From contig NZ_JAJQTQ010000007.1 in assembly GCF_029081005.1 (NCBI RefSeq), positions 113,360 through 177,359 on the forward strand: a stretch of 64,000 nt of DNA. The letters run 5' to 3'. The notes below the pieces were generated by a model. That model searched no databases. It saw only the letters and a program-made list of their open reading frames with translations, and was not told the origin of the DNA. Made by a program: the position numbers and the translations under genes. Positions within the stretch are counted from its first letter, which is position 1; each line of letters opens with the position of its first letter. Origin of the DNA: Halomonas elongata. Its GTDB lineage: Bacteria > Pseudomonadota > Gammaproteobacteria > Pseudomonadales > Halomonadaceae. Shown one piece after another: positions 8,065 through 16,882 of this stretch.

Positions 8065-9756
8065 ATGTCCCAGATTCGTGAATTCGATTACGTCATCATC
8101 GGCGCCGGCTCCGCCGGCAATGTCCTGGCCACTCGCCTGACCGAGGACCCGGACGTCAAGGTCCTGCTGCTCGAGGCCGGCGGTCCCGACTACCGCTTCG
8201 ACTTCCGCACTCAGATGCCGGCGGCGCTGGCCTTCCCGCTGCAGGGCAAGCGGTACAACTGGGCCTTCGAGACCGACCCAGAACCGTACATGGACGGCCG
8301 CCGCATGGAGTGCGGGCGTGGCAAGGGCCTCGGCGGCTCCTCGTTGATCAACGGCATGTGCTACATCCGCGGCAACGCCCTGGACTACGACAACTGGGCC
8401 AAGCGCGATGGCCTCGAGGACTGGACCTACGCCGACTGCCTGCCCTACTTCCGCAAGGCCGAGACCCGCGATATCGGTCCCGACGACTACCACGGCGGCG
8501 ACGGCCCGGTCAGCGTGACCACGCCGAAGGAAGGCAACAACCCGCTCTATCACACCTTCATCGAGGCGGGACAGCAGGCCGGCTATCCGGCCACGGACGA
8601 CGTCAACGGCTACCAGCAGGAAGGCTTCGGCCCCATGGACCGTTTCGTCACGCCGAACGGCCGTCGCGCCTCCACGGCACGCGGCTATCTCGACCAGGCC
8701 AGGTCGCGTCCGAACCTGATCATCGAGACCCACGCCACCACCGACGTCATCACCTTCGAGGGCAAGCGTGCCACCGGAGTGCGTTACGCCCGCAAGGGAC
8801 AACCGCAAGAGGTTCGTGCCCGTCGCGAAGTCCTGCTGTGCGCCGGCGCCATTGCTTCACCGCAGATTCTGCAACGCTCCGGCGTGGGGCCGCAGGACGT
8901 GCTCGAGGAATTCGGCATCGAGCCGGTTCAGGTCAACGAGAACGTCGGTGCCCACCTCCAGGACCACCTGGAAATGTACATCCAGTACGAATGCACCCAG
9001 CCGATCTCGCTGTACCCGGCACTGAAATGGTGGAACCAGCCGAAGATCGGCGCCGAATGGCTCTTCATGGGCAGCGGCGTGGGAGCCAGCAACCAGTTCG
9101 AGGCGGCCGGCTTCATCCGTAGCCGCGACGAGGAGGAGTGGCCCAACCTGCAGTACCACTTCCTGCCCATTGCCATCAGCTACAACGGCAAGAGCGCGGT
9201 CCAGGCCCATGGTTTCCAGGCCCACGTCGGCTCCATGCGCTCCGAGAGCGAAGGACGGGTGCGCCTGACATCCCGCGACCCCGCGGCAGCGCCCAGCATC
9301 CTGTTCAACTACATGTCCACCGACAAGGACTGGCAGGAATTCCGCGACGCCATTCGCCTGACCCGCGAGATCATCGCGCAGCCGGCCTTCGATGCCTATC
9401 GTGGTCGCGAGATCTCCCCGGGGCCGGACGTGACGTCCGATGCCGAGCTCGACGCCTTCGTCCGCGAGCACGCCGAGACCGCCTACCATCCCTGCGGCAG
9501 TTGCCGCATGGGCGAAGGCGATGACGCCGTGGTCGACGGCGCCGGCCGTGTCCACGGCCTGGAGGGCCTGCGGGTAGTCGATGCGTCGCTGTTCCCGGTG
9601 ATCCCCACCGGCAACCTCAACGCCCCGACGATCATGCTGGCCGAGAAGATGGCCGACAAGATCCGGGGCCGCGATCCGCTGCCGAAGAGTGATGCCCCCT
9701 ACTATGTCGCCAACGGTGCCCCCGCCCAGCAGGAGCCCATGCGCCGGCTCGACTGA
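8065..9756 (+). CDS. betA: choline dehydrogenase
   Basis: 563 residues. The start at ATG 8065 follows GGAGG with a 4-base gap. This FAD-dependent GMC oxidoreductase converts choline to betaine aldehyde at the inner membrane. The dinucleotide fold is [17 protein letters not shown] with LLLEAGG. GMC signature 1 is [21 protein letters not shown], signature 2 is [16 protein letters not shown], and the active-site His is in [12 protein letters not shown]. The C-terminal [19 protein letters not shown] completes the FAD domain. It is followed by a clear terminator at 9784-9815. A perfectly normal BetA. Confidence 0.97.
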   Translation: MSQIREFDYVIIGAGSAGNVLATRLTEDPDVKVLLLEAGGPDYRFDFRTQMPAALAFPLQGKRYNWAFETDPEPYMDGRRMECGRGKGLGGSSLINGMCYIRGNALDYDNWAKRDGLEDWTYADCLPYFRKAETRDIGPDDYHGGDGPVSVTTPKEGNNPLYHTFIEAGQQAGYPATDDVNGYQQEGFGPMDRFVTPNGRRASTARGYLDQARSRPNLIIETHATTDVITFEGKRATGVRYARKGQPQEVRARREVLLCAGAIASPQILQRSGVGPQDVLEEFGIEPVQVNENVGAHLQDHLEMYIQYECTQPISLYPALKWWNQPKIGAEWLFMGSGVGASNQFEAAGFIRSRDEEEWPNLQYHFLPIAISYNGKSAVQAHGFQAHVGSMRSESEGRVRLTSRDPAAAPSILFNYMSTDKDWQEFRDAIRLTREIIAQPAFDAYRGREISPGPDVTSDAELDAFVREHAETAYHPCGSCRMGEGDDAVVDGAGRVHGLEGLRVVDASLFPVIPTGNLNAPTIMLAEKMADKIRGRDPLPKSDAPYYVANGAPAQQEPMRRLD

Positions 9757-9783
9757 GTTCCGCACGCCCCTGCCGCACGACGA

Positions 9784-9815
9784 CGCCCCGCCTGCCGACG
9801 CAGCGCGGGGCGTTT
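9784..9815 (+). terminator. intrinsic terminator of the bet operon
   Basis: The stem CGCCCCGC / GCGGGGCG (9784-9791 and 9805-9812) is followed by TTTC. It lies 28 bases after the betA stop. Confidence 0.75.
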
Positions 9816-9909
9816 CATTGTAGCGTCGATGCACGCCGGCGTGGCGTACCGAAAAGCCACGGGCAACATGCCGGGCATTTCGACCGATCAGCCCCAGGCG
9901 ATAACACCG

Positions 9910-9985
9910 TAGGGCTATCGCAGTTGGGTCTGGCGAGGGGCGCCGGAGACAGGCCGAGCGACAACTCTCAACTGCGATAGCCCTG
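9910..9985. mobile_element. MITE-like element, short copy (76 bp) with 10-bp target duplication
   Basis: The ends are inverted repeats: TAGGGCTATCGCAGTTG on the left and CAACTGCGATAGCCCTG on the right, 16 of 17 positions paired. The element is bracketed by the direct repeat GATAACACCG at 9900-9909 and 9986-9995. The interior matches the right-hand part of the 165-bp copy at 38221-38385, including TCTGGCGAGGGGCGCCGG and GACAGGCCGA. It has no coding capacity, so a transposase must act in trans. It lies in the betA-fadE intergenic region. Confidence 0.85.
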
Positions 9986-10033
9986 GATAACACCGGGAGT
10001 AGCTGGCCGCTTGCAGGGAACTGGGCTATTCTG

Positions 10034-10063
10034 CAAGAATTCAAACAGATGTTCGAATTCTTG
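10034..10063. promoter_or_regulatory. palindromic operator upstream of fadE, PsrA/FadR-like
   Basis: Perfect 9-bp arms CAAGAATTC (10034-10042) and GAATTCTTG (10055-10063) flank AAACAGATGTTC. The centre resembles the GAAAC-N4-GTTTC type of site used by the fatty-acid regulator PsrA. It ends 26 bases before the fadE start, which suits a repressor acting on the promoter. Confidence 0.6.
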
Positions 10064-10089
10064 CCAATGACAACGACCCGGAGACCCCC

Positions 10090-12537
10090 ATGCTGACCCT
10101 GATCCTGCTCGTGCTGGCCGTGATCGGCCTGCTCATCGTGATGCGCCGCGAGGCCGGCGCCCTGCCCTCGCTGGCGGTCACCGGCATCACCGGCCTGGTC
10201 GGCGTGTTCGCCGGCGCAGCGGTGATCGGTGTCCTGCTGCTGATCGTCACCGCCGGCATCGCCGCCTGCGGCTTGCCGGGCGTACGTGGCACCTGGCTGA
10301 CGCCCCGGCTGTTCACGATGTTCAAGAAGGTCGCCCCTAGGGTATCGGCCACCGAGCGCACCGCACTTGAGGCCGGCAGCGTGGCCTGGGACGGCGAGCT
10401 GTTCTCCGGCCGTCCGGACTGGCAACGCCTTCTGGCCTTCCGCGACGACGGCCTGTCCGACGAGGAGCGCGCCTTCGTCGATCACCAGTGCGGCGTCGCC
10501 GCCGGCATGTGCAATGCCTGGGATATCGCCCGCGAGCGGGCCGACCTGCCCCAGGAACTCTGGGACTACCTCAAGCGCGAGCGCTTCTTCGGCATGATCA
10601 TCCCCAAGGAGTACGGGGGCCTGGGCTTTTCCGCCAAGGCACAGTCGACGATCCTGCAAAAGCTGTCGATCAGCGAGACCCTGATGGTCACCGTAGGGGT
10701 ACCCAACTCCCTCGGCCCGGGCGAGCTGCTGCTCAAGTACGGCACCCAGGAACAGAAGGATCATTACCTGCCGCGCCTGGCCGATGGCCGCGAGATTCCC
10801 TGCTTCGGCCTGACCGGCCCGCGCGCCGGCAGCGACGCCACCTCGCTCCCCGACGTCGGCGTGGTGGTCAAGCGTGAGATCGACGGCGAGGAGGTGCTGG
10901 GACTCGAGCTGACCTTCGAGAAGCGCTGGATCACCCTGGCTCCCATCGCCAGCGTGGTCGGCCTGGCCTTCCGCCTGTTCGATCCCGATCACCTGCTCGG
11001 CGACGACGAGGATCGCGGCATCACCCTGGCGCTGGTTCCCCGCGACACCGAAGGCCTGCAGATCGGCCGCCGCCACCACCCCATCGGCAGCCCCTTCCTC
11101 AATGGCCCGATCAAGGGTGACAAGGTCTTCGTGCCGCTCTCGACCATCATCGGCGGCGAGGAAATGATCGGCCAGGGCTGGCGCATGCTGGTCGAGTGCC
11201 TGTCCGTCGGTCGCTGCATCACCCTGCCCTCCGGCGCCACCGGCACGGCCCGCTACGCCATCGGCTGGAGCGGCGGCTTCGCCCGCATTCGCCGCCAGTT
11301 CAACGTGCCGGTCGCCGAGATGGAAGGCGTCCAGGAACCCCTGGCCCGCATGACGGCCCTGGCCTACATCGCCCAGGCCGCCGTCTATCAGACCGCCAAT
11401 ACCATCGACCATGGCGAGAAGCCGGCGGTGCCATCGGCGATCCTCAAGAGCCAGTTGACCGAGTTCCAGCGCGACATCCTCGCCGACGCCATGGATATCC
11501 ATGGCGGCAAGGCAGTGACGCTGGGGCCGCGCAACTATCTCGGCATCGGCTACAGCGCCAACCCGGTGGCCATCACCGTCGAGGGCGCCAACATCATGAC
11601 CCGCAACCTGATGATCTTCGGTCAGGGCGCGATCCGTTGCCATCCCTACGTCCTCGAGGAACTGGCCGCCAAGGACGCCGACGATCCCAGGGCCTTCGAC
11701 CGCGCCTTCTTCGGCCATGCCGGCCTGATCTTCGGCAACGCCGCCCGCGCCCTGACCCAGGGGCTCGGCATCGGCAAGCCCGGGGTTCCCTTCGACGACG
11801 TCGCCGCCCCCTACGCCAAGGACATCGCACGCCTGTCCTCCGGCTTCGGCCTGGCCGCCGACGCCGCCATGGCCAGCCTCGGCTCGAAGCTCAAGCAACG
11901 CGAAATGCTCTCCGCCCGGCTCGGCGACGTGCTCTCCAACCTCTACCTGACCAGCATGCTGCTCAAGCAATGGCATGAGGGCGACCGTGTCGAGGGCGAG
12001 GATGCCCTGCTGCACTACGCCGCGAGCCTGCTGCTGGGCCGCGCCGAGCAAGCCTTCGTCGAACTGTTCGAGAATCTGCCCAATCGCGCCCTCGGCCGCA
12101 CGCTGCGCCTGATCATCATGCCGCTCGGTCGACGCTGGTCACGCCCCCGGGATGACCTGTCGCGGGCCATTGCCCAGTCCGTCTCCCGGGACAGTGCCCT
12201 GCGTCACAAGCTCACCGCCAATACCTGGGACGCCGACGATGGCCCCCAGGACAATCCCCTGGCCCGTTACAACGCCCTGCTGGCCACCCAGGAGCGCGCC
12301 GAGGCCCTGTATCGCACGGTCGGCAAGGCACATGCCAAGGGCGAGATCCCGGCCGAGGCGCTGCATCCCGAGCAGCAGGTGGAGGCCGCTCTCGCCGCCG
12401 GGCTGATCGGCGAGGAAGACGCCACCTTCATGCGCCAGCGCGAAGCCGAGGTACTGGACATGTTGACCGTCGACGACTTCGAGTACGACGCCTTCGTCAC
12501 CGACAAGTCCAAGGTACTGCGACACCACCCCGCCTGA
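10090..12537 (+). CDS. fadE: FadE-type acyl-CoA dehydrogenase
   Basis: 815 residues, the length of the large gammaproteobacterial FadE. It catalyses the first step of beta-oxidation, making trans-2-enoyl-CoA with FAD. Two N-terminal membrane helices (LILLVLAVIGLLIVM and GVFAGAAVIGVLLLIVTAGI) anchor it. The dehydrogenase core carries PKEYGGLGFSAKAQS, FGLTGPRAGSDA, RWITLAPIASVVGLAFR and AMDIHGGKAV. VTVEGANIMTRNLMIFGQG-type sequence holds the catalytic Glu. A long DUF1974 tail follows from about residue 520. The start at ATG 10090 follows CGGAGA. It stands alone between a palindromic operator and a hairpin terminator. Confidence 0.96.
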   Translation: MLTLILLVLAVIGLLIVMRREAGALPSLAVTGITGLVGVFAGAAVIGVLLLIVTAGIAACGLPGVRGTWLTPRLFTMFKKVAPRVSATERTALEAGSVAWDGELFSGRPDWQRLLAFRDDGLSDEERAFVDHQCGVAAGMCNAWDIARERADLPQELWDYLKRERFFGMIIPKEYGGLGFSAKAQSTILQKLSISETLMVTVGVPNSLGPGELLLKYGTQEQKDHYLPRLADGREIPCFGLTGPRAGSDATSLPDVGVVVKREIDGEEVLGLELTFEKRWITLAPIASVVGLAFRLFDPDHLLGDDEDRGITLALVPRDTEGLQIGRRHHPIGSPFLNGPIKGDKVFVPLSTIIGGEEMIGQGWRMLVECLSVGRCITLPSGATGTARYAIGWSGGFARIRRQFNVPVAEMEGVQEPLARMTALAYIAQAAVYQTANTIDHGEKPAVPSAILKSQLTEFQRDILADAMDIHGGKAVTLGPRNYLGIGYSANPVAITVEGANIMTRNLMIFGQGAIRCHPYVLEELAAKDADDPRAFDRAFFGHAGLIFGNAARALTQGLGIGKPGVPFDDVAAPYAKDIARLSSGFGLAADAAMASLGSKLKQREMLSARLGDVLSNLYLTSMLLKQWHEGDRVEGEDALLHYAASLLLGRAEQAFVELFENLPNRALGRTLRLIIMPLGRRWSRPRDDLSRAIAQSVSRDSALRHKLTANTWDADDGPQDNPLARYNALLATQERAEALYRTVGKAHAKGEIPAEALHPEQQVEAALAAGLIGEEDATFMRQREAEVLDMLTVDDFEYDAFVTDKSKVLRHHPA

Positions 12538-12561
12538 TCCCCGCTCTTCTCACCGTCACTC

Positions 12562-12588
12562 GATGCCCCGGCCACGCGCCGGGGCATC
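12562..12588 (+). terminator. hairpin terminator after fadE
   Basis: The 11-bp stem GATGCCCCGGC / GCCGGGGCATC has a 5-base loop and lies 24 bases after the stop. Only a weak U-run follows. Confidence 0.6.
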
Positions 12589-12632
12589 GTCGTTAGCGCA
12601 CGCGGGAAGCGTCTCGACGCCACGAATGAAAA

Positions 12633-12690
12633 TTTAATTGCAAAACTGGAAACATAACCCTATTTTAAAGAAAAAATAATTTCAAAACCA
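12633..12690. promoter_or_regulatory. A/T-rich promoter region of the amino-acid ABC operon with RpiR-like half sites
   Basis: This is an unusually A/T-rich patch in a G/C-rich genome. It contains TTTAATTGCAAAA (12633-12645) and GAAAAAATAATTTC, a GAAA-N6-TTTC inverted motif like those bound by MurR/RpiR regulators. A near copy of the first word, TTTAATTTGCAAAAA, occurs on the minus strand at 20781-20795 beside the second rpiR-type gene. Confidence 0.4.
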
Positions 12691-12732
12691 CGCACCTCAC
12701 TCCACAGCCAACAACACCGATGGAGACGCAAC

Positions 12733-13470
12733 ATGAACATTCTGACCCGTTATCTCGCCCCTGCCCTGGCGGTCTTCACCCTGAGCGGAACGCTCCAGGC
12801 CCAGGAGGAGCCACTGCTGGTCGCCGTCGATACCGCCTTCGTCCCCTTCGAGTTCGAGCAGGAAGGTGAATACGTCGGTTTCGACATCGACATGTGGAAG
12901 GCCATCGCCGAGCGGATCGACATGGAATACGAGCTCCAGCCCATGGATTTCGGCGGCATCATCCCGGCCCTGCAGACCGGCAACGTCGACCTGGCGCTCG
13001 CCGCCATCTCGATCACCGCCGAGCGCGAGCAGGTAATCGACTACTCCCATCCCTACTACGACAGCGGCGTCACCCTGATGGTCAAGCAGGACGACGATTC
13101 GGTCGACGGCGTCGCCGACCTGGAAGGCAAGCGCATCGGCGTGAAGCAGGGCACCGCCGCGGCCGACTACATCGATGATCTGTCGACGGGAGAGGTCATC
13201 AAGTTCCCCAACATCGGCGATGCCTATCTGGCGCTGCGCACCGGCCGCGTCGATGTGGCCGCCCACGATACGCCGAATGTCCTCTACTACATCCAGACCG
13301 CCGGCGATGGCGACGTCAAGGCAGTCGGCGATCGCATGGACGCCCAGTCCTACGGCATCGGCTTTCCCCAGGGCAGCGAGCTGCGCGATTCGGTCAACGT
13401 CGCCCTGCTCGAGCTGATCGAGGACGGCACCTACGACGAGATCTACGCCAAGTGGTTCGGCGAGGACTGA
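12733..13470 (+). CDS. polar amino-acid ABC transporter, periplasmic binding protein (GlnH-like)
   Basis: 245 residues with a signal peptide to about residue 23 (ending TLQAQ). This is the SBP_bac_3 family: [29 protein letters not shown] N-lobe, then [41 protein letters not shown] and [15 protein letters not shown]. The pattern follows glutamine-binding GlnH most closely, but the ligand is not fixed by sequence. It is first of a three-gene transporter operon, with the permease starting 61 bases later. The neighbouring C45-type enzyme suggests the cargo may be an N-acylated or amide-linked amino acid, which is an inference. Confidence 0.85.
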   Translation: MNILTRYLAPALAVFTLSGTLQAQEEPLLVAVDTAFVPFEFEQEGEYVGFDIDMWKAIAERIDMEYELQPMDFGGIIPALQTGNVDLALAAISITAEREQVIDYSHPYYDSGVTLMVKQDDDSVDGVADLEGKRIGVKQGTAAADYIDDLSTGEVIKFPNIGDAYLALRTGRVDVAAHDTPNVLYYIQTAGDGDVKAVGDRMDAQSYGIGFPQGSELRDSVNVALLELIEDGTYDEIYAKWFGED

Positions 13471-13531
13471 GCCCGATCCGACGCCATGCCGGGGCGAGGC
13501 CCCGGCTCATCGCACAACGGAGGCTATCTCC

Positions 13532-14188
13532 ATGGAGTTCGACGTTTCCGCCATGTTCAACGCGCTGCCGGAGCTGGCCAAGGGCGCCCGGCTGACGCTG
13601 TTGATCACTTTCTCCGGCCTGCTCGGCGGCCTGGTGATCGGCGCCGTCGCCGGCACGGCCCGCGCCTACGGCAACCGCCTGGTCAATGCCATTGCCATGC
13701 TCTACATCGAGGTGATTCGCGGCACCCCGATCGTCGTCCAGGTCATGTTCATCTACTTCGCCATGCCGGTGCTGTTGGACATGCGCATCGACGCCCTGTC
13801 CTCGGCAATCGTCGCCATCATGATCAACGCCGGGGCCTATATCGCCGAAATCGTTCGCGGGGCGCTGCTCTCGATCGGTCGTGGCCACATCGAAGCCGGC
13901 AAGGCACTGGGCATCACCCGGGTTCAGCTGTTCAAGGACATCATCGGGCCGCTGGCCTTTCGCCGCCTGGTCCCCCCGCTGGGCAACCAGGTGATCATCA
14001 GCCTCAAGGACACCTCGCTGTTCATCGTCATCGGCGTGGCCGAGCTCACCCGTCAGGGCCAGGAGGTCATGGCCAGCAGCTTCCGTGCCGTGGAAATATG
14101 GACCACCGTGGCCCTGATCTATCTGGCCATGACCCTCTCCCTGACGCTGCTTCTCAGATTGCTGGAAAGAAGGATGAAGATCCTATGA
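13532..14188 (+). CDS. polar amino-acid ABC transporter permease (GlnP-like)
   Basis: 218 residues with about five membrane helices. The HEAA family signature includes [20 protein letters not shown], and the EAA loop is [22 protein letters not shown], which contacts the ATPase. [23 protein letters not shown] is the conserved C-terminal part. The start at ATG 13532 follows GGAGG. The stop overlaps the ATPase start (ATGA at 14185-14188), so the two are translationally coupled. Confidence 0.92.
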   Translation: MEFDVSAMFNALPELAKGARLTLLITFSGLLGGLVIGAVAGTARAYGNRLVNAIAMLYIEVIRGTPIVVQVMFIYFAMPVLLDMRIDALSSAIVAIMINAGAYIAEIVRGALLSIGRGHIEAGKALGITRVQLFKDIIGPLAFRRLVPPLGNQVIISLKDTSLFIVIGVAELTRQGQEVMASSFRAVEIWTTVALIYLAMTLSLTLLLRLLERRMKIL

Positions 14189-14913
14189 GCATGGTGGAAT
14201 TCGACCAGGTCACCAAGGCCTTCGGCGCCAATGTCGTGCTGGAAGACCTGAACGTCAGCATCGACAAGGGCGAGATCGTCGTCATCGTCGGTCCTTCCGG
14301 CTCCGGAAAATCGACCATGTTGCGATGCATAAACGCCCTGGAACGCATCACCACCGGCGCGCTCTGGGTCGATGGCAAGAACGTCGCCGACCCGACGACC
14401 CGGATCCGCGAGGTCCGTCAGGAAGCCGGCATGGTGTTCCAGCAGTTCAACCTCTTTCCCCACATGACCGCCCTGGAAAATATCGCCTACGGTGTGCGTC
14501 GGGTGCGCCGCAAATCGAAGGCCGACGCCGAGGAAGTGGCGCGCGGGCTACTGGAGAAGGTCGGCCTCGCCGATCGTGGGCACCACTACCCGGACGAACT
14601 CTCCGGTGGCCAGGCGCAACGCGTGGCCATCGCCCGGGCACTGGCCATCAATCCCGACCTGATGCTGTTCGACGAGCCGACCTCGGCGCTGGACCCCGAA
14701 CTGCGCCATGAGGTGCTCAAGGTCATGCGCGATGTCGCCGAGGCCGGCATGACCATGATCGTGGTCACCCATGAGATGTCCTTCGCCCGTGATGTGGGCA
14801 CCCGGCTGCTGTTCATGGACAACGGACGGATCGCGCTGGACGGCGATCCTCGAGAGCTGATGCGTGAACCACCCATCCCTCGCTTTGCCGAGTTCCTCGC
14901 CCACATCCAATAG
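14185..14913 (+). CDS. polar amino-acid ABC transporter ATPase (GlnQ-like)
   Basis: 242 residues. Walker A is GPSGSGKST, the Q-loop is [15 protein letters not shown], the signature is [15 protein letters not shown], Walker B is [14 protein letters not shown] and the switch is VVTHEM. This is the PAAT family ATPase that pairs with the preceding permease. The C45-family gene starts 12 bases after its stop, so the enzyme is probably part of the same operon. Confidence 0.94.
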   Translation: MSMVEFDQVTKAFGANVVLEDLNVSIDKGEIVVIVGPSGSGKSTMLRCINALERITTGALWVDGKNVADPTTRIREVRQEAGMVFQQFNLFPHMTALENIAYGVRRVRRKSKADAEEVARGLLEKVGLADRGHHYPDELSGGQAQRVAIARALAINPDLMLFDEPTSALDPELRHEVLKVMRDVAEAGMTMIVVTHEMSFARDVGTRLLFMDNGRIALDGDPRELMREPPIPRFAEFLAHIQ

Positions 14914-14925
14914 CAGGATTCACGC

Positions 14926-15954
14926 ATGAAGCATCTCGACATTGCGGGCAGTCACTACACCATCGGCCGCGCCATGGGCGAGCTGGGCCGCGAGGCCTTC
15001 GCCACGCAGATCCTGCCCAGCCATGACTTCCAGCGCCTCACGCCGGCACTGCACGACGGCTGGCTTGCGGACATCGCCGAACGGCTGCGCCGCGAGTTTC
15101 CGGCATACGTCGAGGAGTTGCATGGCCTCGCCGATGGCCTGAACCAGCCCTTCGCACGCGTACTGCTGTGGAACTGTCGGGGCGACCTGTCCCCCACCGG
15201 CCCCGAGGGTTGCACCTCGGTGGCCGTGGCCGGCGACGACGAGGCCTGGCTGGCCCACAACGAGGACGGCAAACCGGCACTGCGCCGCGATTGCTTCCTG
15301 CTCGAAGCACGGCCGGACGATGCCCCCGCCTTCACGGCCTTCTGCTATCCGGGCTCCCTGGCCGGTCACACCCTCGGGGTCAACGACGCCGGTTTCGCCT
15401 ATACCGTCAACAACCTGAGACTGACCGAGCCCCGACGCGGCATTCCGCGCATGGTCACCGCCCGCGACCTGCTCGCCTGTCCGGACACCGAAAGCGCCCT
15501 GCGGTTGCTGGGTCAGACCCGACGTTGCGGCGGTTTCCATTTCATGATGGTCGACACTCGGCAATGCCGACCGCTGAGCGTCGAAGCCCCCTGGCAGGGC
15601 GTCTCGGCCATTTCGGCGATGCCCTGCGAGGTGCACGCCAACCACCTGGTGCATGAACGCTTCCGCAATCTGCCGCAGCGCATCACCGACTCCTCCGCGG
15701 CTCGCCAGCGGCGCCTGGAAGAATGGAACGAGGCACGTCGTGGGCCCACCACGGCCGATGAACTGTTGTCACTGCTCGCCGACCGTCGGCATCCGACATT
15801 GCCCATTCACCGACTCGCGCCCGACGATCCCGATGACGAGAACACCCTGGCCAGCGTCCTGTTCCGGGTCACCTCCCGCGGCATCTGGTGTCAGTTGAGG
15901 TCGGGGCCGGATCAACCGGTATACTGGGAACGCTGGTTGCCCACGACTCCCTGA
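14926..15954 (+). CDS. C45-family acyltransferase/amidase (penicillin acyltransferase-like)
   Basis: 342 residues, an Ntn-hydrolase of the acyl-CoA:6-aminopenicillanate acyltransferase type. The motif EGCTSVAV places the expected autoproteolytic nucleophile at Cys96. WLAHNEDG and GVNDAGFAYTVNNL are the family's conserved active-site segments, followed by GFHFMMVD and SAMPCEVHANH. There is no signal peptide, so it should act in the cytoplasm. It follows an amino-acid importer by 12 bases and precedes an RpiR regulator by 17 bases. This suggests hydrolysis of an imported N-acyl compound to a free amino acid. Substrate unknown. Confidence 0.8.
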   Translation: MKHLDIAGSHYTIGRAMGELGREAFATQILPSHDFQRLTPALHDGWLADIAERLRREFPAYVEELHGLADGLNQPFARVLLWNCRGDLSPTGPEGCTSVAVAGDDEAWLAHNEDGKPALRRDCFLLEARPDDAPAFTAFCYPGSLAGHTLGVNDAGFAYTVNNLRLTEPRRGIPRMVTARDLLACPDTESALRLLGQTRRCGGFHFMMVDTRQCRPLSVEAPWQGVSAISAMPCEVHANHLVHERFRNLPQRITDSSAARQRRLEEWNEARRGPTTADELLSLLADRRHPTLPIHRLAPDDPDDENTLASVLFRVTSRGIWCQLRSGPDQPVYWERWLPTTP

Positions 15955-15971
15955 CATCGACGAGCCGCCCC

Positions 15972-16871
15972 ATGCCCCAGACATCCGACCTCGCCTTGCC
16001 TCCCGACTCCCTGGAAGCACTCCGCACCCTCGTCGATGCCGCCCGACGCCAGGCCGCCCCCATGCGGCTTGGCGCCCGACGGCTGGCTCTGCTCGAGGGA
16101 CTTCTGGCCGCCCCCGAGGATGTCACCCTGCACAGCATCGGCAGCCTGGCCGACGAGCATGGCGTCAGTGCCTCGACGTTGACCCGTCTCGCCCATCAGC
16201 TCGGCTTCGAGGGGTTTCGCGACTTCCAGCGCCTGTTTCAGGAAGAGATGTTGCGTAGCCGGCATTTCTACAGCGAGCAGGTGCGTCGACTGGCGGGCAG
16301 CGACGACGATGACACCACGAGTTCACGCCTGATGACCCAGGAGCTCGACAACCTCTCGCGCACCGCGGAACACCTGGATATCGAGGCGCTGCATGGCGCC
16401 GGCCGGGAACTGCTCGAGGCCAGTCGCATCTACGTGCTCGGCCTGCGTGGCTGCTTCGGCCTGGCACATTACCTCGGCTACTACCTGGGGTTTCTCGACA
16501 AGCCCGTCACCACGCTGGGCGGTGCGGGCTTCACCATCGCCGAGGATCTCGGCCGCATCGGCCCGGACGACGTGCTGATCGCCATCGCCGTGAAACCCGA
16601 GACCCGCATGACGGTACTCGCAAGCGAGCTGGCGGCGAATCGGGGCGCCCGCGTCATCGCCCTCGCCAACCGCGGCGACTCGCCCCTGCTGCCTTTCGCC
16701 TCGCGACACTTTCACGCCTGTTGCGAAGGCGACAACTTCTTCAATCCCCTGGCGGCGCTGTTCGCCGTCGCCGAGGCACTCCTGGCGGAAGTGACCGCCG
16801 AACTCGGCGAGGCGCTGCTGCCCTCGCTGCGTGCCAACGAAGCAGCCTTCCAGGCACTCGACATCGAGTAG
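15972..16871 (+). CDS. MurR/RpiR-family transcriptional regulator
   Basis: 299 residues starting at ATG 15972; an upstream in-frame extension would overlap the C45 gene. The N-terminal HTH_6 domain has LHSIGSLADEHGVSASTLTR (about residues 56-76) followed by LAHQLGFEGFRDFQRLFQEEM. A SIS domain from about residue 130 has IYVLGLRGCFGLAHYLGYYL and DDVLIAIAVKPETRMT, VIALANRGDSPL. It closes the transporter-C45 operon and probably regulates it in response to a phosphorylated sugar or a metabolite of the imported compound. A paralogue lies at 20883-21788, with the same FYS-QV-RL segment after the HTH. Confidence 0.88.
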   Translation: MPQTSDLALPPDSLEALRTLVDAARRQAAPMRLGARRLALLEGLLAAPEDVTLHSIGSLADEHGVSASTLTRLAHQLGFEGFRDFQRLFQEEMLRSRHFYSEQVRRLAGSDDDDTTSSRLMTQELDNLSRTAEHLDIEALHGAGRELLEASRIYVLGLRGCFGLAHYLGYYLGFLDKPVTTLGGAGFTIAEDLGRIGPDDVLIAIAVKPETRMTVLASELAANRGARVIALANRGDSPLLPFASRHFHACCEGDNFFNPLAALFAVAEALLAEVTAELGEALLPSLRANEAAFQALDIE

Positions 16872-16882
16872 CCGTCACGGCT

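Noticed and set aside
8857..12051. A 1064-codon open frame on the minus strand opposite betA and fadE
   Set aside because: It lies fully antisense to two well-supported genes, has a monotonous Gly/Asp/His/Leu composition and matches no family. It is a by-product of high GC.
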